Source: TMED69 sp964642505 (lineage in GTDB: Bacteria; Pseudomonadota; Gammaproteobacteria; Ga0077536). Taken from it: 43,440 nt of DNA. Position numbers and translations under genes: made by a program. Within the stretch, counting starts at the first letter, position 1. The number at the start of each line of letters is the position of its first letter. Location of the stretch: NCBI GenBank assembly GCA_964642505.1, contig CAZXQY010000009.1, positions 1-43,440 on the forward strand. Reading direction: 5' to 3'. Below, in pieces: positions 36,291-43,440 of this stretch. The notes under the pieces were generated by a model, which saw nothing but the letters and a program-made list of their open reading frames with translations, was not told the origin of the DNA and ran no database searches.

Positions 36291-37952
36291 TCAGCAACAG
36301 GCACAGCTTGGGGGCGAAGCCGGTCTATAAGTAGTGCGAGTATGATTGCTACTTAGCACGGCTTCATTCGACGTTTGGTCCAAGAGGTGAACATCAGAAG
36401 AATTTGTCTTCTTATTAGCGGAATTTCCGCTGCTAACTATACGAAAATGTTTCGTATCAACGGTTGTGTTAATTTCTATCGTGCAGGTATCTACGATTCT
36501 CCAATCGTGGTAATTATCATTGTCTAGATATACGGTGACAGAATCGGGTTCGGTCAGGTTAGTAACTTTCCAGCTTGTAGGCAGTTTGGTCGCACTTTTT
36601 GTAGCGGCATAAGTGGACACATATAGGGTAGAACTATCCGATTCATGTAGGGCCCGACTGATACCAATCTTTGGGAAATCTACTCCAATCACAGTAGGTT
36701 CGCTATAGTGGTTTAATTGTTTTTCCTTATAGACGTTAGACCAGGCTCCAGGTTGTCCTATTTCTGTTAATATTAAGAGACCATTTAATTGTGAGCGAGG
36801 GTAATCTTCTTCTAATCCGAACCGCCAAGCAAAGCGATCGTCGTCATCAAAGAAATTTGGCCCCCATTCCCGTTCAGCCAGGCCCTTAAGCCTTCGCTCG
36901 GTTGTAAAATCACCTACTTCTCTAGCAAGCATGAGTATCATGCACAGCCACCTTGGGTCGTTGAAACCTTGTACAATTGATTTACTTCGGTCGTTCCAGC
37001 CAAGATCTCGTATTCCTGCTTCATACAGTTCTAGACCGAATTGGGGAGCCTGGGGAAACAGATAAAAAAGAGGAGCCAGCATGCCGTATCCGCTTAATCC
37101 GGAAGGAGCGTTGTAGGCCACAGACTCTATCGGATCGTAGTAGAACGCGAACGACTTAATATCGCCTGATCGATCTCGATCTGTAAAATTGGTTTTAGCA
37201 AATTCTATCCATTGATCGTAGACTTCATGAGTTTTTGAGAGGAACAATTTGTCGTAGAGTTGTAATCCTAGTCCCGCGGCGCTTAAACAATAAGGCCATA
37301 TTTTTGTGTTTTCGCAATGGGCGCCTTGAGGTCTTTCTAACCATTGATCTTTTATAAATTCCGTAATCGAATGTTGATCCCATTGAAAGAGTCTGTCGTT
37401 ATAACCGGTAACCTTGAAAGGTTTTTCCCACTTGTCATCCCCGGAAACATAAGAATAAGTACCCAAAAGTAAGTTGAAGAAACCTCGGAAAAATAAATTG
37501 CCATCTGCGCCAATAGGGTCTGGTTGTAAGCCCCACGGCTCTACACCGTTTGCGGTCCAACCAGGTGGGTCGTATCTACCTCGCAACTTTTCGGGCAGCC
37601 AGACTAGCCAGTCCGGAGGATATTGGTTCCTGTTCGGATCATGGCCGATAAGAGTTAACCAATCTACGGCTGCCCAGAAAGTAGTGTAACGCCCCACTAG
37701 TTCGTCGGCTATTCGAGTATAGACTTCCCGCCAAGCGGGTGTCTGATCGGCCATTAAGGGTAGAGAATAAGACGTCTCGGAAAGGTCAAACCGGGGGAAC
37801 GCACACATGGGAGCGGTTGTCGTTTTATCCCACCAAGGTAAAGGTTCCCCGTCGCTACTCCAGTCTTCTTTTGTAGTTGCCTTTTCCCAGATGTATCTGA
37901 GCCACCCTTGAGCTCTAGGGTTTAATCCGCGGAATGTTTCTTTATCGTTCAT
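36291..37952 (-). CDS. Linalool dehydratase/isomerase-like protein, cysteine form
   Basis: A 553-residue protein of the linalool dehydratase/isomerase-like family, an (alpha/alpha)6-barrel-type fold. Compared with LinD of Castellaniella (residue numbers from memory), the acid/base Asp39 and Tyr45 match Asp56 and Tyr62 (RFDLSETSY), and Cys171/Cys180 match Cys213 and Cys222 in HCENTKIWPYC with the same nine-residue spacing. It may dehydrate, hydrate or isomerise an isoprenoid alcohol; the true substrate is unknown. There is no signal peptide. The last ~45 residues form a Ser/Thr-rich tail ending CACC. The start overlaps the SCP2-like gene by 11 bp with GGCGGAAA upstream, so the two are coupled. 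Confidence 0.85.
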   Translation of the reverse strand: MNDKETFRGLNPRAQGWLRYIWEKATTKEDWSSDGEPLPWWDKTTTAPMCAFPRFDLSETSYSLPLMADQTPAWREVYTRIADELVGRYTTFWAAVDWLTLIGHDPNRNQYPPDWLVWLPEKLRGRYDPPGWTANGVEPWGLQPDPIGADGNLFFRGFFNLLLGTYSYVSGDDKWEKPFKVTGYNDRLFQWDQHSITEFIKDQWLERPQGAHCENTKIWPYCLSAAGLGLQLYDKLFLSKTHEVYDQWIEFAKTNFTDRDRSGDIKSFAFYYDPIESVAYNAPSGLSGYGMLAPLFYLFPQAPQFGLELYEAGIRDLGWNDRSKSIVQGFNDPRWLCMILMLAREVGDFTTERRLKGLAEREWGPNFFDDDDRFAWRFGLEEDYPRSQLNGLLILTEIGQPGAWSNVYKEKQLNHYSEPTVIGVDFPKIGISRALHESDSSTLYVSTYAATKSATKLPTSWKVTNLTEPDSVTVYLDNDNYHDWRIVDTCTIEINTTVDTKHFRIVSSGNSANKKTNSSDVHLLDQTSNEAVLSSNHTRTTYRPASPPSCACC

Positions 37953-38532
37953 TAATTTCCGCCGATAAAACGTGTTCGAAGCCCTCTTTCTTACCTTCTA
38001 TTTCCCCTCCCTTACCGACACTCCATAATAAGGTTTTTTCTCGTTGAGAATGCGCTTTTTCCCAATTGGGATCAAGTTTTTCCACTGCCGGCTCTCGGAC
38101 AATCTTTTTACCAACCTTAGTCGTGGAATCCGGCTTTGAATAATTATTCGGCATTGTTTTGTGTACGGATCGGTTCAGCCAGGGAACGTAAGCCATAATC
38201 AACTCGTAGAACCACAGCAAGTAAGGCAGGTCTCCTTTATAGGATATTGTGCCTGAAGCCAAGCCGTCTACTGTCTTTCGCACTCCGTCTCCAGCAAGTA
38301 ATATTCTCACTGCCTGCCATCCGGTGGAGAAAGTCAGGGTGAAAACAGCCTTTGAGTCGCAGCCGGATCGGGATCGGGCTATACGATTCTCAAATAAAAA
38401 CGTTCTCGCTACGCCGTCTTCCGATGCGATGGTTATCCCGAAATCTCTCGCTGTCTGAGAACGCATTCTCGGTGAGATTCTGCTCATAACGAACAGCAAT
38501 ACTCCGACATTCCAAAGTAGTAATCGAAACAC
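37942..38532 (-). CDS. SCP2-like (sterol-carrier fold) protein, N-terminally anchored
   Basis: A 196-residue protein with an N-terminal hydrophobic helix (RLLLWNVGVLLFVM). Next comes a region of about 100 residues (FGITIASEDGVAR, VFTLTFSTGWQAVRILLAGDG, GTISYKGDLPYLLWF) resembling the SCP2 lipid-binding fold, then a charged tail. It may present a hydrophobic substrate to the linalool dehydratase/isomerase-like enzyme whose gene it overlaps by 11 bp. The start is GTG at 38532 with AGAGGA upstream. The family call rests on pattern and is moderate. Confidence 0.65.
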   Translation of the reverse strand: MFRLLLWNVGVLLFVMSRISPRMRSQTARDFGITIASEDGVARTFLFENRIARSRSGCDSKAVFTLTFSTGWQAVRILLAGDGVRKTVDGLASGTISYKGDLPYLLWFYELIMAYVPWLNRSVHKTMPNNYSKPDSTTKVGKKIVREPAVEKLDPNWEKAHSQREKTLLWSVGKGGEIEGKKEGFEHVLSAEINER

Positions 38533-38624
38533 TTACGAGTCCTCTTAGCAGCATTTACTTCTAAGTATCAAGTATACTGTACGCTACTTACTTATAAAGA
38601 CACAAATCTGCGGCTGATTTCAAA

Positions 38625-39002
38625 TCAAAGAGTAATAACTTGGTCAGGAGGATTGCCAGCGAGTGCTTCGTAGAGCTGTGGGAAGCACCCAGCCTGAACG
38701 CCTTGTACTGTTCCAAAGGGTTTTATTTGACCGCTGCCACATTGTTCTAACGTACCTTCGGCCATGTTTCTCCGGACGGCGCACTGATCGCACATCATTA
38801 ATAGGATGCCTAGTTCAGCGGCAACGATAGCCAGTCTCTCTCCGATTGAATTATCTTTCCTTAAGACAAAAAGGTTATCGTCGAAAAAAAACATACCCAA
38901 AACCATAGCTCCATGGTTACCCTTCTCTAATTGAGGCAAAATCATCGTTGCCAATTGAAAAGTACTTGCCATGTTGGTTCGAAAAACATAAGCAACTTTC
39001 AC
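38625..39002 (-). CDS. saoD: DsrE-related protein, SaoD-like
   Basis: A 125-residue DsrE/TusD-fold protein. It begins KVAYVFRTNMASTFQLATMILPQL, has GMFFFDDNLFVLRK, a CxxC motif at Cys71-Cys74 (MMCDQC), Cys106 in GCFPQLY, and ends NPPDQVITL. Such proteins handle sulfur or selenium on Cys residues. From memory this matches the family named SaoD, one of a set of proteins that co-occur with selenoproteins; I hold that name at moderate confidence. The start is GTG at 39002 with AGAGGTG upstream. It lies between two linalool dehydratase/isomerase-like genes, one with an in-frame UGA. Confidence 0.75.
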   Translation of the reverse strand: MKVAYVFRTNMASTFQLATMILPQLEKGNHGAMVLGMFFFDDNLFVLRKDNSIGERLAIVAAELGILLMMCDQCAVRRNMAEGTLEQCGSGQIKPFGTVQGVQAGCFPQLYEALAGNPPDQVITL

Positions 39003-39157
39003 AAAAACACCTCTCTTTCCTTAAAAATAAATTATTTTTCATTAAGATATTCCATCGACATCGACTTTAAGGTCAATGTAGGTCGTTAATTTTATCTTTC
39101 GTGTTTTAGCATTTTAATTAGCACAACAAAAGTCACTCGTCCGAAGGACTAGTAGAA

Positions 39158-40642
39158 TTAAATCTCTTGGCTTATTACTACTTGGCCGTCGGTAGCACTT
39201 ATTTCTAAGGGCAGGGAGTTATTTTGTGACTCGAGCCTTCGTTTTTTACCACTTTTCTTACTTATTAATACCCAATTTTGCAAAGATTTAAGATTGGTCA
39301 TTTTCATAGTGGTTTTGGTAGACACCAAATCTTTATTTTTTGTATCCACCCGCAAATACATTTCGACACCTGTCCAGCGGGCTTCACTTAGAGCGAAATC
39401 TGGAAAATCAACGCCTTCTATCGTTGGCTCAGAGAATTTGTTTAAATTAGGTTCGTTGAAAATCCTTGACCAATCACCTTTCTGGCATACCCAACCCGCC
39501 ATGATCCTCGCATTCCATTGGCCCCGTGGAAAACGTTCGTTCAGTCGTAGCCCTAAGGTTAATTCGCCCGAGCTACGATCCCATATGGGCTCGATAAATT
39601 CTTCTGCTGCATCCCAAAGTCGTTTCTTTGTATTGTGGTCACAGAACTCTCCTGCAAGATGCAAAAGCATAGTGGCTTTGACAGGATCGTCTAGACCTGT
39701 AATGTTTCCTTCATTTAGAACCCCATAAAATTGACCTAGCGTTTCCCACCCTATCTCAGCGATTTCATTCTTCTGCGGGGCGAAATACCAAACAGGTGTT
39801 ATTATGCCCATAGGTCCTCGTCCGATATGTTCGTTAGCTATAGGATCGTAGTACAGGTCGACAGCTACAGGCTTTCCTCTCTCCCAGGAAATATAGTTCT
39901 GCTTCGCGAATTTCCACCATTTTTCAAAAGCGTCGTGATGGGTGGTTCCAAACAGTTGATCGTATAGTCTCAGACCGAGACCCGCTCCGGCTAGTCAGAA
40001 GGGCCATATCTTAGTGTTTTCACAATGACATCCTTTTTCGCTGCGATTCCACTGAGCCGCCAAAAAAGCAGCGACCCTAGAGTGCGTCCACTCAAAAGTA
40101 TTTTGACCGTCCCGTATCATTTTAAAGGGCGAATCCCATTTGTCGTCGCCGGATACGTATCGGTGCAGGCTCATAAGTAGCGTAAAGAACCCTTTATAAA
40201 ATAGATTGCCATCCGCGGAAATAGGATCAGCCTGGTATCCGTAGGGTTCAATTCCATTTGCGGTCCAACCGGGAACATCGTAATCACCCCAGAGCTTTTT
40301 AGGTATCAAAGGCTTGTACCTTTCTGGATAATTTTTTCGGTTGGGATCATGGCCGAACTGAGTCAACCAATCCGAAGCTGACCACCAACCTGTATGTCTA
40401 TGGACAAGTTCATCAAGTATTTTGCCGTATACTTCTCGCCAGGCGGGCGTTCTGTCGGCCATTAATGCTATTGAATAGCTTGAATCAATGAGATCGAAAC
40501 GATGCCATGAAAGCATCGGTTCACCAGTCTTATTGTCCCAATGAGGGTGCGGTCGGCTGTTTTTATCCCAGTTATCTGGTGTGGTTGCTTTTCTGTATAA
40601 ATAACGCAACCAACCCAAAGATCTTTTGTCTAAGGTAGTCAT
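39158..40642 (-). CDS. Linalool dehydratase/isomerase-like protein, candidate selenoprotein (UGA at Sec216)
   Basis: A single 495-codon frame broken only by TGA at 39995-39997. Both sides align with the paralogue at 36291-37952 without a gap: CENTKIWPF, the UGA codon, LAGAGLGLRLYDQL here versus CENTKIWPYCLSAAGLGLQLYDKL there. The UGA thus stands at residue 216, where the paralogue has Cys222, the equivalent of LinD Cys180. The other presumed catalytic residues are kept: Asp50, Tyr56 and Cys207. A hairpin with loop GGUCU follows the UGA at the spacing of a bacterial SECIS. If read as stop, a 215-residue N-terminal half and a separate 217-residue C-terminal frame remain. The ATG start has a weak ribosome-binding site. 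No C-terminal Cys tail. Confidence 0.85.
39966..39982 (-). promoter_or_regulatory. Candidate bacterial SECIS hairpin downstream of UGA
   Basis: After the UGA come 13 nt, then GTCTC, loop GGTCT, and GAGAC: a perfect 5-bp stem with a further G-T pair at its base. The loop starts 18 nt after the UGA. In E. coli fdhF, as I recall it, the SelB-binding loop is also GGUCU starting 18 nt after the UGA. The stem is short, and SECIS elements outside E. coli vary, so this is strong but not conclusive support. Confidence 0.7.
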
Positions 40643-41211
40643 ATGAATGCTCTATTCCCTATTATAACTCTAAAAACTTTTGCGGTTCCTTAGTTATCAG
40701 TCCGAATACGCGTAGTTATCTTCATGATCCCGGCTTCTAAAACTTGTTGGCTATAGCCTTCTTATGAACTCAAACCTCACACCTCTTTGTTTGACATCTC
40801 CGAAGCGACGCTATCGCACTAGCTTTAATACAATTCGTATCTTAACGTAACAGCATAATTTTCCCCTAGTTATATAGTTAGGTATTAGCACCTTATACTA
40901 TCGGTTCTCTAAGGAAGATAAGAGTGTCTTCTGTCGCTCTCGAAGACTCTATAAACTTGGAAAAGCCTCTTATCTACAAATTTTATTAGTTGTGCCGTAT
41001 TTTTAAATTTGTTGTAGCTTTACATCAATGTATCGTTGGGTAATGATGCTTGTGTGATGAATACCGGAGCGAGAGTTTTTCGATCGAGCTCTTAGTTGTT
41101 GCCATCTGCAGGGCACTGGCGCCCTCCCGAGTCGTCTTACGGTAAAAAGTCAGAATGTTAAACTGGAATTAGGATCCTAGCCTACCGCATTTTTGAAGAG
41201 GGAGAAACGCA
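40643..41211. other. Divergent intergenic region with nested inverted repeats
   Basis: 569 bp between the UGA-containing gene and the ZIP-like transporter, transcribed apart, so it should hold both promoters. No coding frame or tRNA is recognised. The nested inverted repeats at 40916-40975 are described separately. AGAGGGAGAAACGC just before 41212 is the transporter's ribosome-binding site. Confidence 0.5.
40916..40975. repeat. Nested inverted repeats
   Basis: A 9-bp perfect outer inverted repeat, AGATAAGAG (40916-40924) and CTCTTATCT (40967-40975), encloses a 6-bp hairpin GTCTTC/GAAGAC (40926-40947, loop 10). An alternative pairing of AGAG (40921-40924) with CTCT (40947-40950), extending TCTTC/GAAGA, would exclude the outer stem. 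It could be an operator, a leader structure for the (+) gene at 41212, or chance in AT-rich DNA. Confidence 0.4.
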
Positions 41212-42591
41212 ATGGGGGAACAGCAATTTTTATTTTGGGCGATAGGACTTGGAGCGATTTCTGCTGCTTCTCTGCCTCTTGGTTCGATTTTCGGCTTATG
41301 TTTGAGTCCGAGTAATAGGGCTTTGGGAGCAATGACGGCGTACGGAAGCGGTGCCCTAATTGCTGCGTTGGCAGTAGAGTTGATAGCTCCGACGGCGCTA
41401 CATCTCGGGCACACCAACACTTTAGAAACGCACAGAGAGGCCGCTCACCATCTAATCACTATGCTGTTGGGTGCTTTATCAGGGGGAGTTGTATTTGTCC
41501 TTCTGGATCAGGCTATCAATTCTCAAGGCGGGTTCCTTAGAAAAACCTCGGCAATAATTTCCCACTTCTCCAGCCAGAAAACTGCTAGAAGAAAGCAAAT
41601 AGTAGAACATCTGGGCGCTAGTAAAATGATCAGAGGTCTTCCTCTAGAAATGGTAGAGGAAATAGTAGATAAGATTAAAGAAAAGAGCGTTGTGAAAGGC
41701 GAACGTATCTTTGATGAAGGTGATGATGGGCATGCCTTATATTTTATAGAATTGGGTAAGATTAATATAACTCGTGAAAACCAGCATATAGCAAGTTTGG
41801 AATCCGGAGACGCCTTTGGTGAGGTTTCGATGGTAACCAATGAGCGAAGAACTGCGACGGCTGTAGCGGGAGAAGACAGTCTCCTGTTGGTTCTTGATAA
41901 GGAGGATTTTAATAATCTACGCGAAAAGTCGGTCGACTTAGATCATAATACTCAACGCTTAGCTGCTGAACGTCTTAAAGAGCTGGCTGAAAACGAAAGT
42001 ATGGACGAAGACGGAGAGAAATGGGTTCGTCAGGCTATCGATAACTTGGCGGAGACTGCGGTCATTCCTACGGCTGCGGAATTACAGAAGGCGGAAGACG
42101 AATATACTGGAGCACCAATGGCTATCTGGTTAGGCATACTCTTGGATGGGATTCCGGAAAGTTTTGTTATTGGTACAGCAGTGTTCAGTTCTATTAGCGT
42201 AGCGATTATGGAGACAGGGGCGGAGTCAGTAACGTTCTGGGGATTGGTCCCATTTACCCTAATAGCGGGCCTTTTTCTGGCGAATTTTCCGGAAGCTTTG
42301 AGTAGCTCGATAGGCATGAAGAAATTAGGCTGGAGTAATCGAAAGGTATTCCTCATGTGGTTTAGTCTGCTAATACTCACCGCAGTAGGAGCTGGTTTTG
42401 GCTACTGGCTAGGAGGTAGTATCGATCACAATACTGTCGTTTTTATTGAGGGGCTAGCGGCGGGAGCGATGTTGACGATGATTGCTGCGGCTATGATTCC
42501 GGAAGCAGTACATCTTGCTGGCGGTAATCTAGTGGGTCTAACTACTTTAGGTGGATTTCTGAGTGCAGTGTCTTTTAAACTGATCGAGTGA
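41212..42591 (+). CDS. ZIP-like metal transporter with inserted cyclic-nucleotide-binding domain
   Basis: A 459-residue inner-membrane protein. About three hydrophobic segments (residues 5-100) are followed by a cNMP-binding domain (about 125-265) with FDEGDDGHALYFIELGKINI and GDAFGEVSMVTNERRTATAVA. A helical linker and about five more membrane segments follow. Transport-type motifs are LDGIPESFVIG, NFPEALSSSIGM and AAMIPEAVHLAGG, like the metal-site helices of ZIP transporters but without the classical HNxPEG. Cyclic nucleotide would gate or tune metal transport. The cyclase at 13974 could supply the ligand, which is inference. AGAGGGAG precedes the start. Confidence 0.85.
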   Translation: MGEQQFLFWAIGLGAISAASLPLGSIFGLCLSPSNRALGAMTAYGSGALIAALAVELIAPTALHLGHTNTLETHREAAHHLITMLLGALSGGVVFVLLDQAINSQGGFLRKTSAIISHFSSQKTARRKQIVEHLGASKMIRGLPLEMVEEIVDKIKEKSVVKGERIFDEGDDGHALYFIELGKINITRENQHIASLESGDAFGEVSMVTNERRTATAVAGEDSLLLVLDKEDFNNLREKSVDLDHNTQRLAAERLKELAENESMDEDGEKWVRQAIDNLAETAVIPTAAELQKAEDEYTGAPMAIWLGILLDGIPESFVIGTAVFSSISVAIMETGAESVTFWGLVPFTLIAGLFLANFPEALSSSIGMKKLGWSNRKVFLMWFSLLILTAVGAGFGYWLGGSIDHNTVVFIEGLAAGAMLTMIAAAMIPEAVHLAGGNLVGLTTLGGFLSAVSFKLIE

Positions 42592-42938
42592 GCTTATTCG
42601 GAGCCGAAAATAATCGTATGCCATTGCATCGACTGCTAAAAGTGAGATGGTCCCGTCTTTTTTCTCGGTTCGCTATATAAACTTTGCGAATTCAAAATCA
42701 CAAAAAGAAAAAGTGCGACTGTCGAAACTGCAAGAATCTAAAGGATTAAGGCGCAACGGAATTTCTGTAGGTGGTGCTGGACGTCGAGAATCGTTTTTAA
42801 AACTGTGGCAAACTAGTTTAATTAGAGTGACATTGAAAAGGGTGTCATGTAAATCATGTTTGCCATTCGGCTAAATGTATCCATCTGTACCTAGCCTCTA
42901 ATTACGTCAGAATTATGGGAAGAAAACTAAGCGCGTTG
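42592..42938. other. Intergenic region between convergent genes
   Basis: 347 bp between the stops of the ZIP-like gene and the LLM gene. A 75-codon plus-strand frame (42647-42874) lacks a ribosome-binding site and recognisable sequence. A small dyad TGACA/TGTCA is near 42830. Nothing else is supported. Confidence 0.4.
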
Positions 42939-43440
42939 CTAGGCTCGTAAAATAGCTAATACTTCGCTTAGTTTATCTAGGCTGTCCTCATTCCATGGAT
43001 GGGGAATTGTGGAAACATGCTCGACTTCTTTGGCAGCATATTCAGCGAAACGGTCGGCGATTTGTTCCAACGAGCCACTAAAAGGCACAGACGTTGGCAT
43101 AATTTCATAGGGTCCGTCGGAGAAGTTTACCGCGATTGTCGCGGTTTGAGAAACGCTTTCAGGATCGCGGCCACTTCGTATACAAGCGTCGTGTATTGGA
43201 GCCCAGGCATCTTCGTACGTCGATATGTTGCAGTCGCCGAAAGCGATCATGCAATTCCACATCTCAGCAAACTCGGCCACGAGGCGGGACATACGCGGCT
43301 TCCCTTTAAGAGTACCTATGAGAATTGGAGGGGTTCCAGTTTGCGATTTCGGTAGTAATGCAGCTTTCTCTATTTGATGAAATTCACCTTTATAGGAAAA
43401 TTGTTTACCCTCCATTAAAGGTTTAATGATGTTCAATGAA
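42939..43440 (-). CDS. LLM-class flavin-dependent oxidoreductase, 5' partial
   Basis: The C-terminal part of a luciferase-like oxidoreductase; the frame is open to the window edge, so the N-terminus is missing. Typical C-terminal LLM features are YKGEFHQIEKAALLPKSQTG, TPPILIGTLKGKPRMSRLVAEFAEMWN, RDPESV, and a final segment on helper-helix residues (SLEQIADRFAEYAAKEVEHV). It resembles F420- or FMN-dependent members. It is related to, but not a close copy of, the protein at 25710-26789. Confidence 0.85.
   Translation of the reverse strand, partial: SLNIIKPLMEGKQFSYKGEFHQIEKAALLPKSQTGTPPILIGTLKGKPRMSRLVAEFAEMWNCMIAFGDCNISTYEDAWAPIHDACIRSGRDPESVSQTATIAVNFSDGPYEIMPTSVPFSGSLEQIADRFAEYAAKEVEHVSTIPHPWNEDSLDKLSEVLAILRA

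Noticed and set aside
36291..36293. TGA at the end of the Cys-form linalool dehydratase/isomerase-like gene as a second Sec codon (CACC followed by UGA)
   Set aside because: Only 15 unrecognised codons follow before TAA, and I saw no homology beyond it; an ordinary stop is simpler.

Overview
This looks like chromosomal DNA of an uncultured, moderately AT-rich Gram-negative bacterium with an aerobic catabolic lifestyle. The taxon cannot be fixed from the window: there are no rRNA, tRNA or ribosomal protein genes. Gene content (several Baeyer-Villiger-type flavin monooxygenases, a P450, two luciferase-like oxidoreductases, ALDH, crotonase, phytanoyl-CoA dioxygenase-like protein, amidases, linalool dehydratase/isomerase-like proteins) points to use of terpenoid, steroid or alicyclic compounds. 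No phage, IS element or CRISPR array was seen.

Layout. 1-3.96 kb: 3' part of a BVMO (+), then P450, an unrecognised Cys/His protein and a Tat-exported DUF1326 protein (-). 4.1-7.5 kb: amidase, phosphotransferase and sugar-isomerase-like genes (+). 7.7-10.4 kb (-): a short DUF2905 gene lacking a normal start codon, a SnoaL-like protein, a fatty-acid-desaturase-like protein and a quinone-oxidoreductase-like MDR protein. 10.5-13.4 kb: a full-length BVMO (+) and an amidohydrolase (-). 13.6-16.7 kb (-): coiled-coil protein, GAF-GAF-PAS adenylate cyclase and an interrupted PspE-like rhodanese. 16.9-26.8 kb: mostly (-) catabolic genes (GST, crotonase, PhyH, frameshifted VOC protein, two CHMO-like BVMOs, ALDH, LLM oxidoreductase), with one small (+) ORF behind a hairpin/repeat array. 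27.2-28.7 kb: DUF1326-DUF2182 pair (+). 28.7-34.4 kb (-): molybdopterin oxidoreductase, DUF2000, GIY-YIG (DUF123), gene remnants, PPK2, NnrU. 34.6-36.0 kb: second amidase (+). 36.3-40.6 kb (-): two linalool dehydratase/isomerase-like genes, an SCP2-like protein and a DsrE-like protein. 41.2-42.6 kb: a ZIP-like transporter fused to a cyclic-nucleotide-binding domain (+). The window ends inside a second LLM gene (-).

The most notable observation is at 39158-40642. A linalool dehydratase/isomerase-like gene has one in-frame UGA at the codon that is Cys in its intact neighbour (Cys222 of the 36291-37952 gene). The UGA is followed by a short hairpin with loop GGUCU beginning 18 nt after it, the loop sequence and spacing I recall for the E. 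coli fdhF SECIS element. I read this as a candidate selenoprotein in which Sec replaces a presumed catalytic Cys. The nearby DsrE-like gene resembles SaoD, a family name I recall from selenoprotein-associated gene sets.

Several genes show damage or non-standard expression: an in-frame TAA in the signal-peptide region of the rhodanese, a one-base frameshift at a T7 run in the VOC gene, no ATG/GTG/TTG for DUF2905, and desaturase and SDR fragments downstream of PPK2. Sequencing error, real decay and recoding cannot be separated from this sequence alone.
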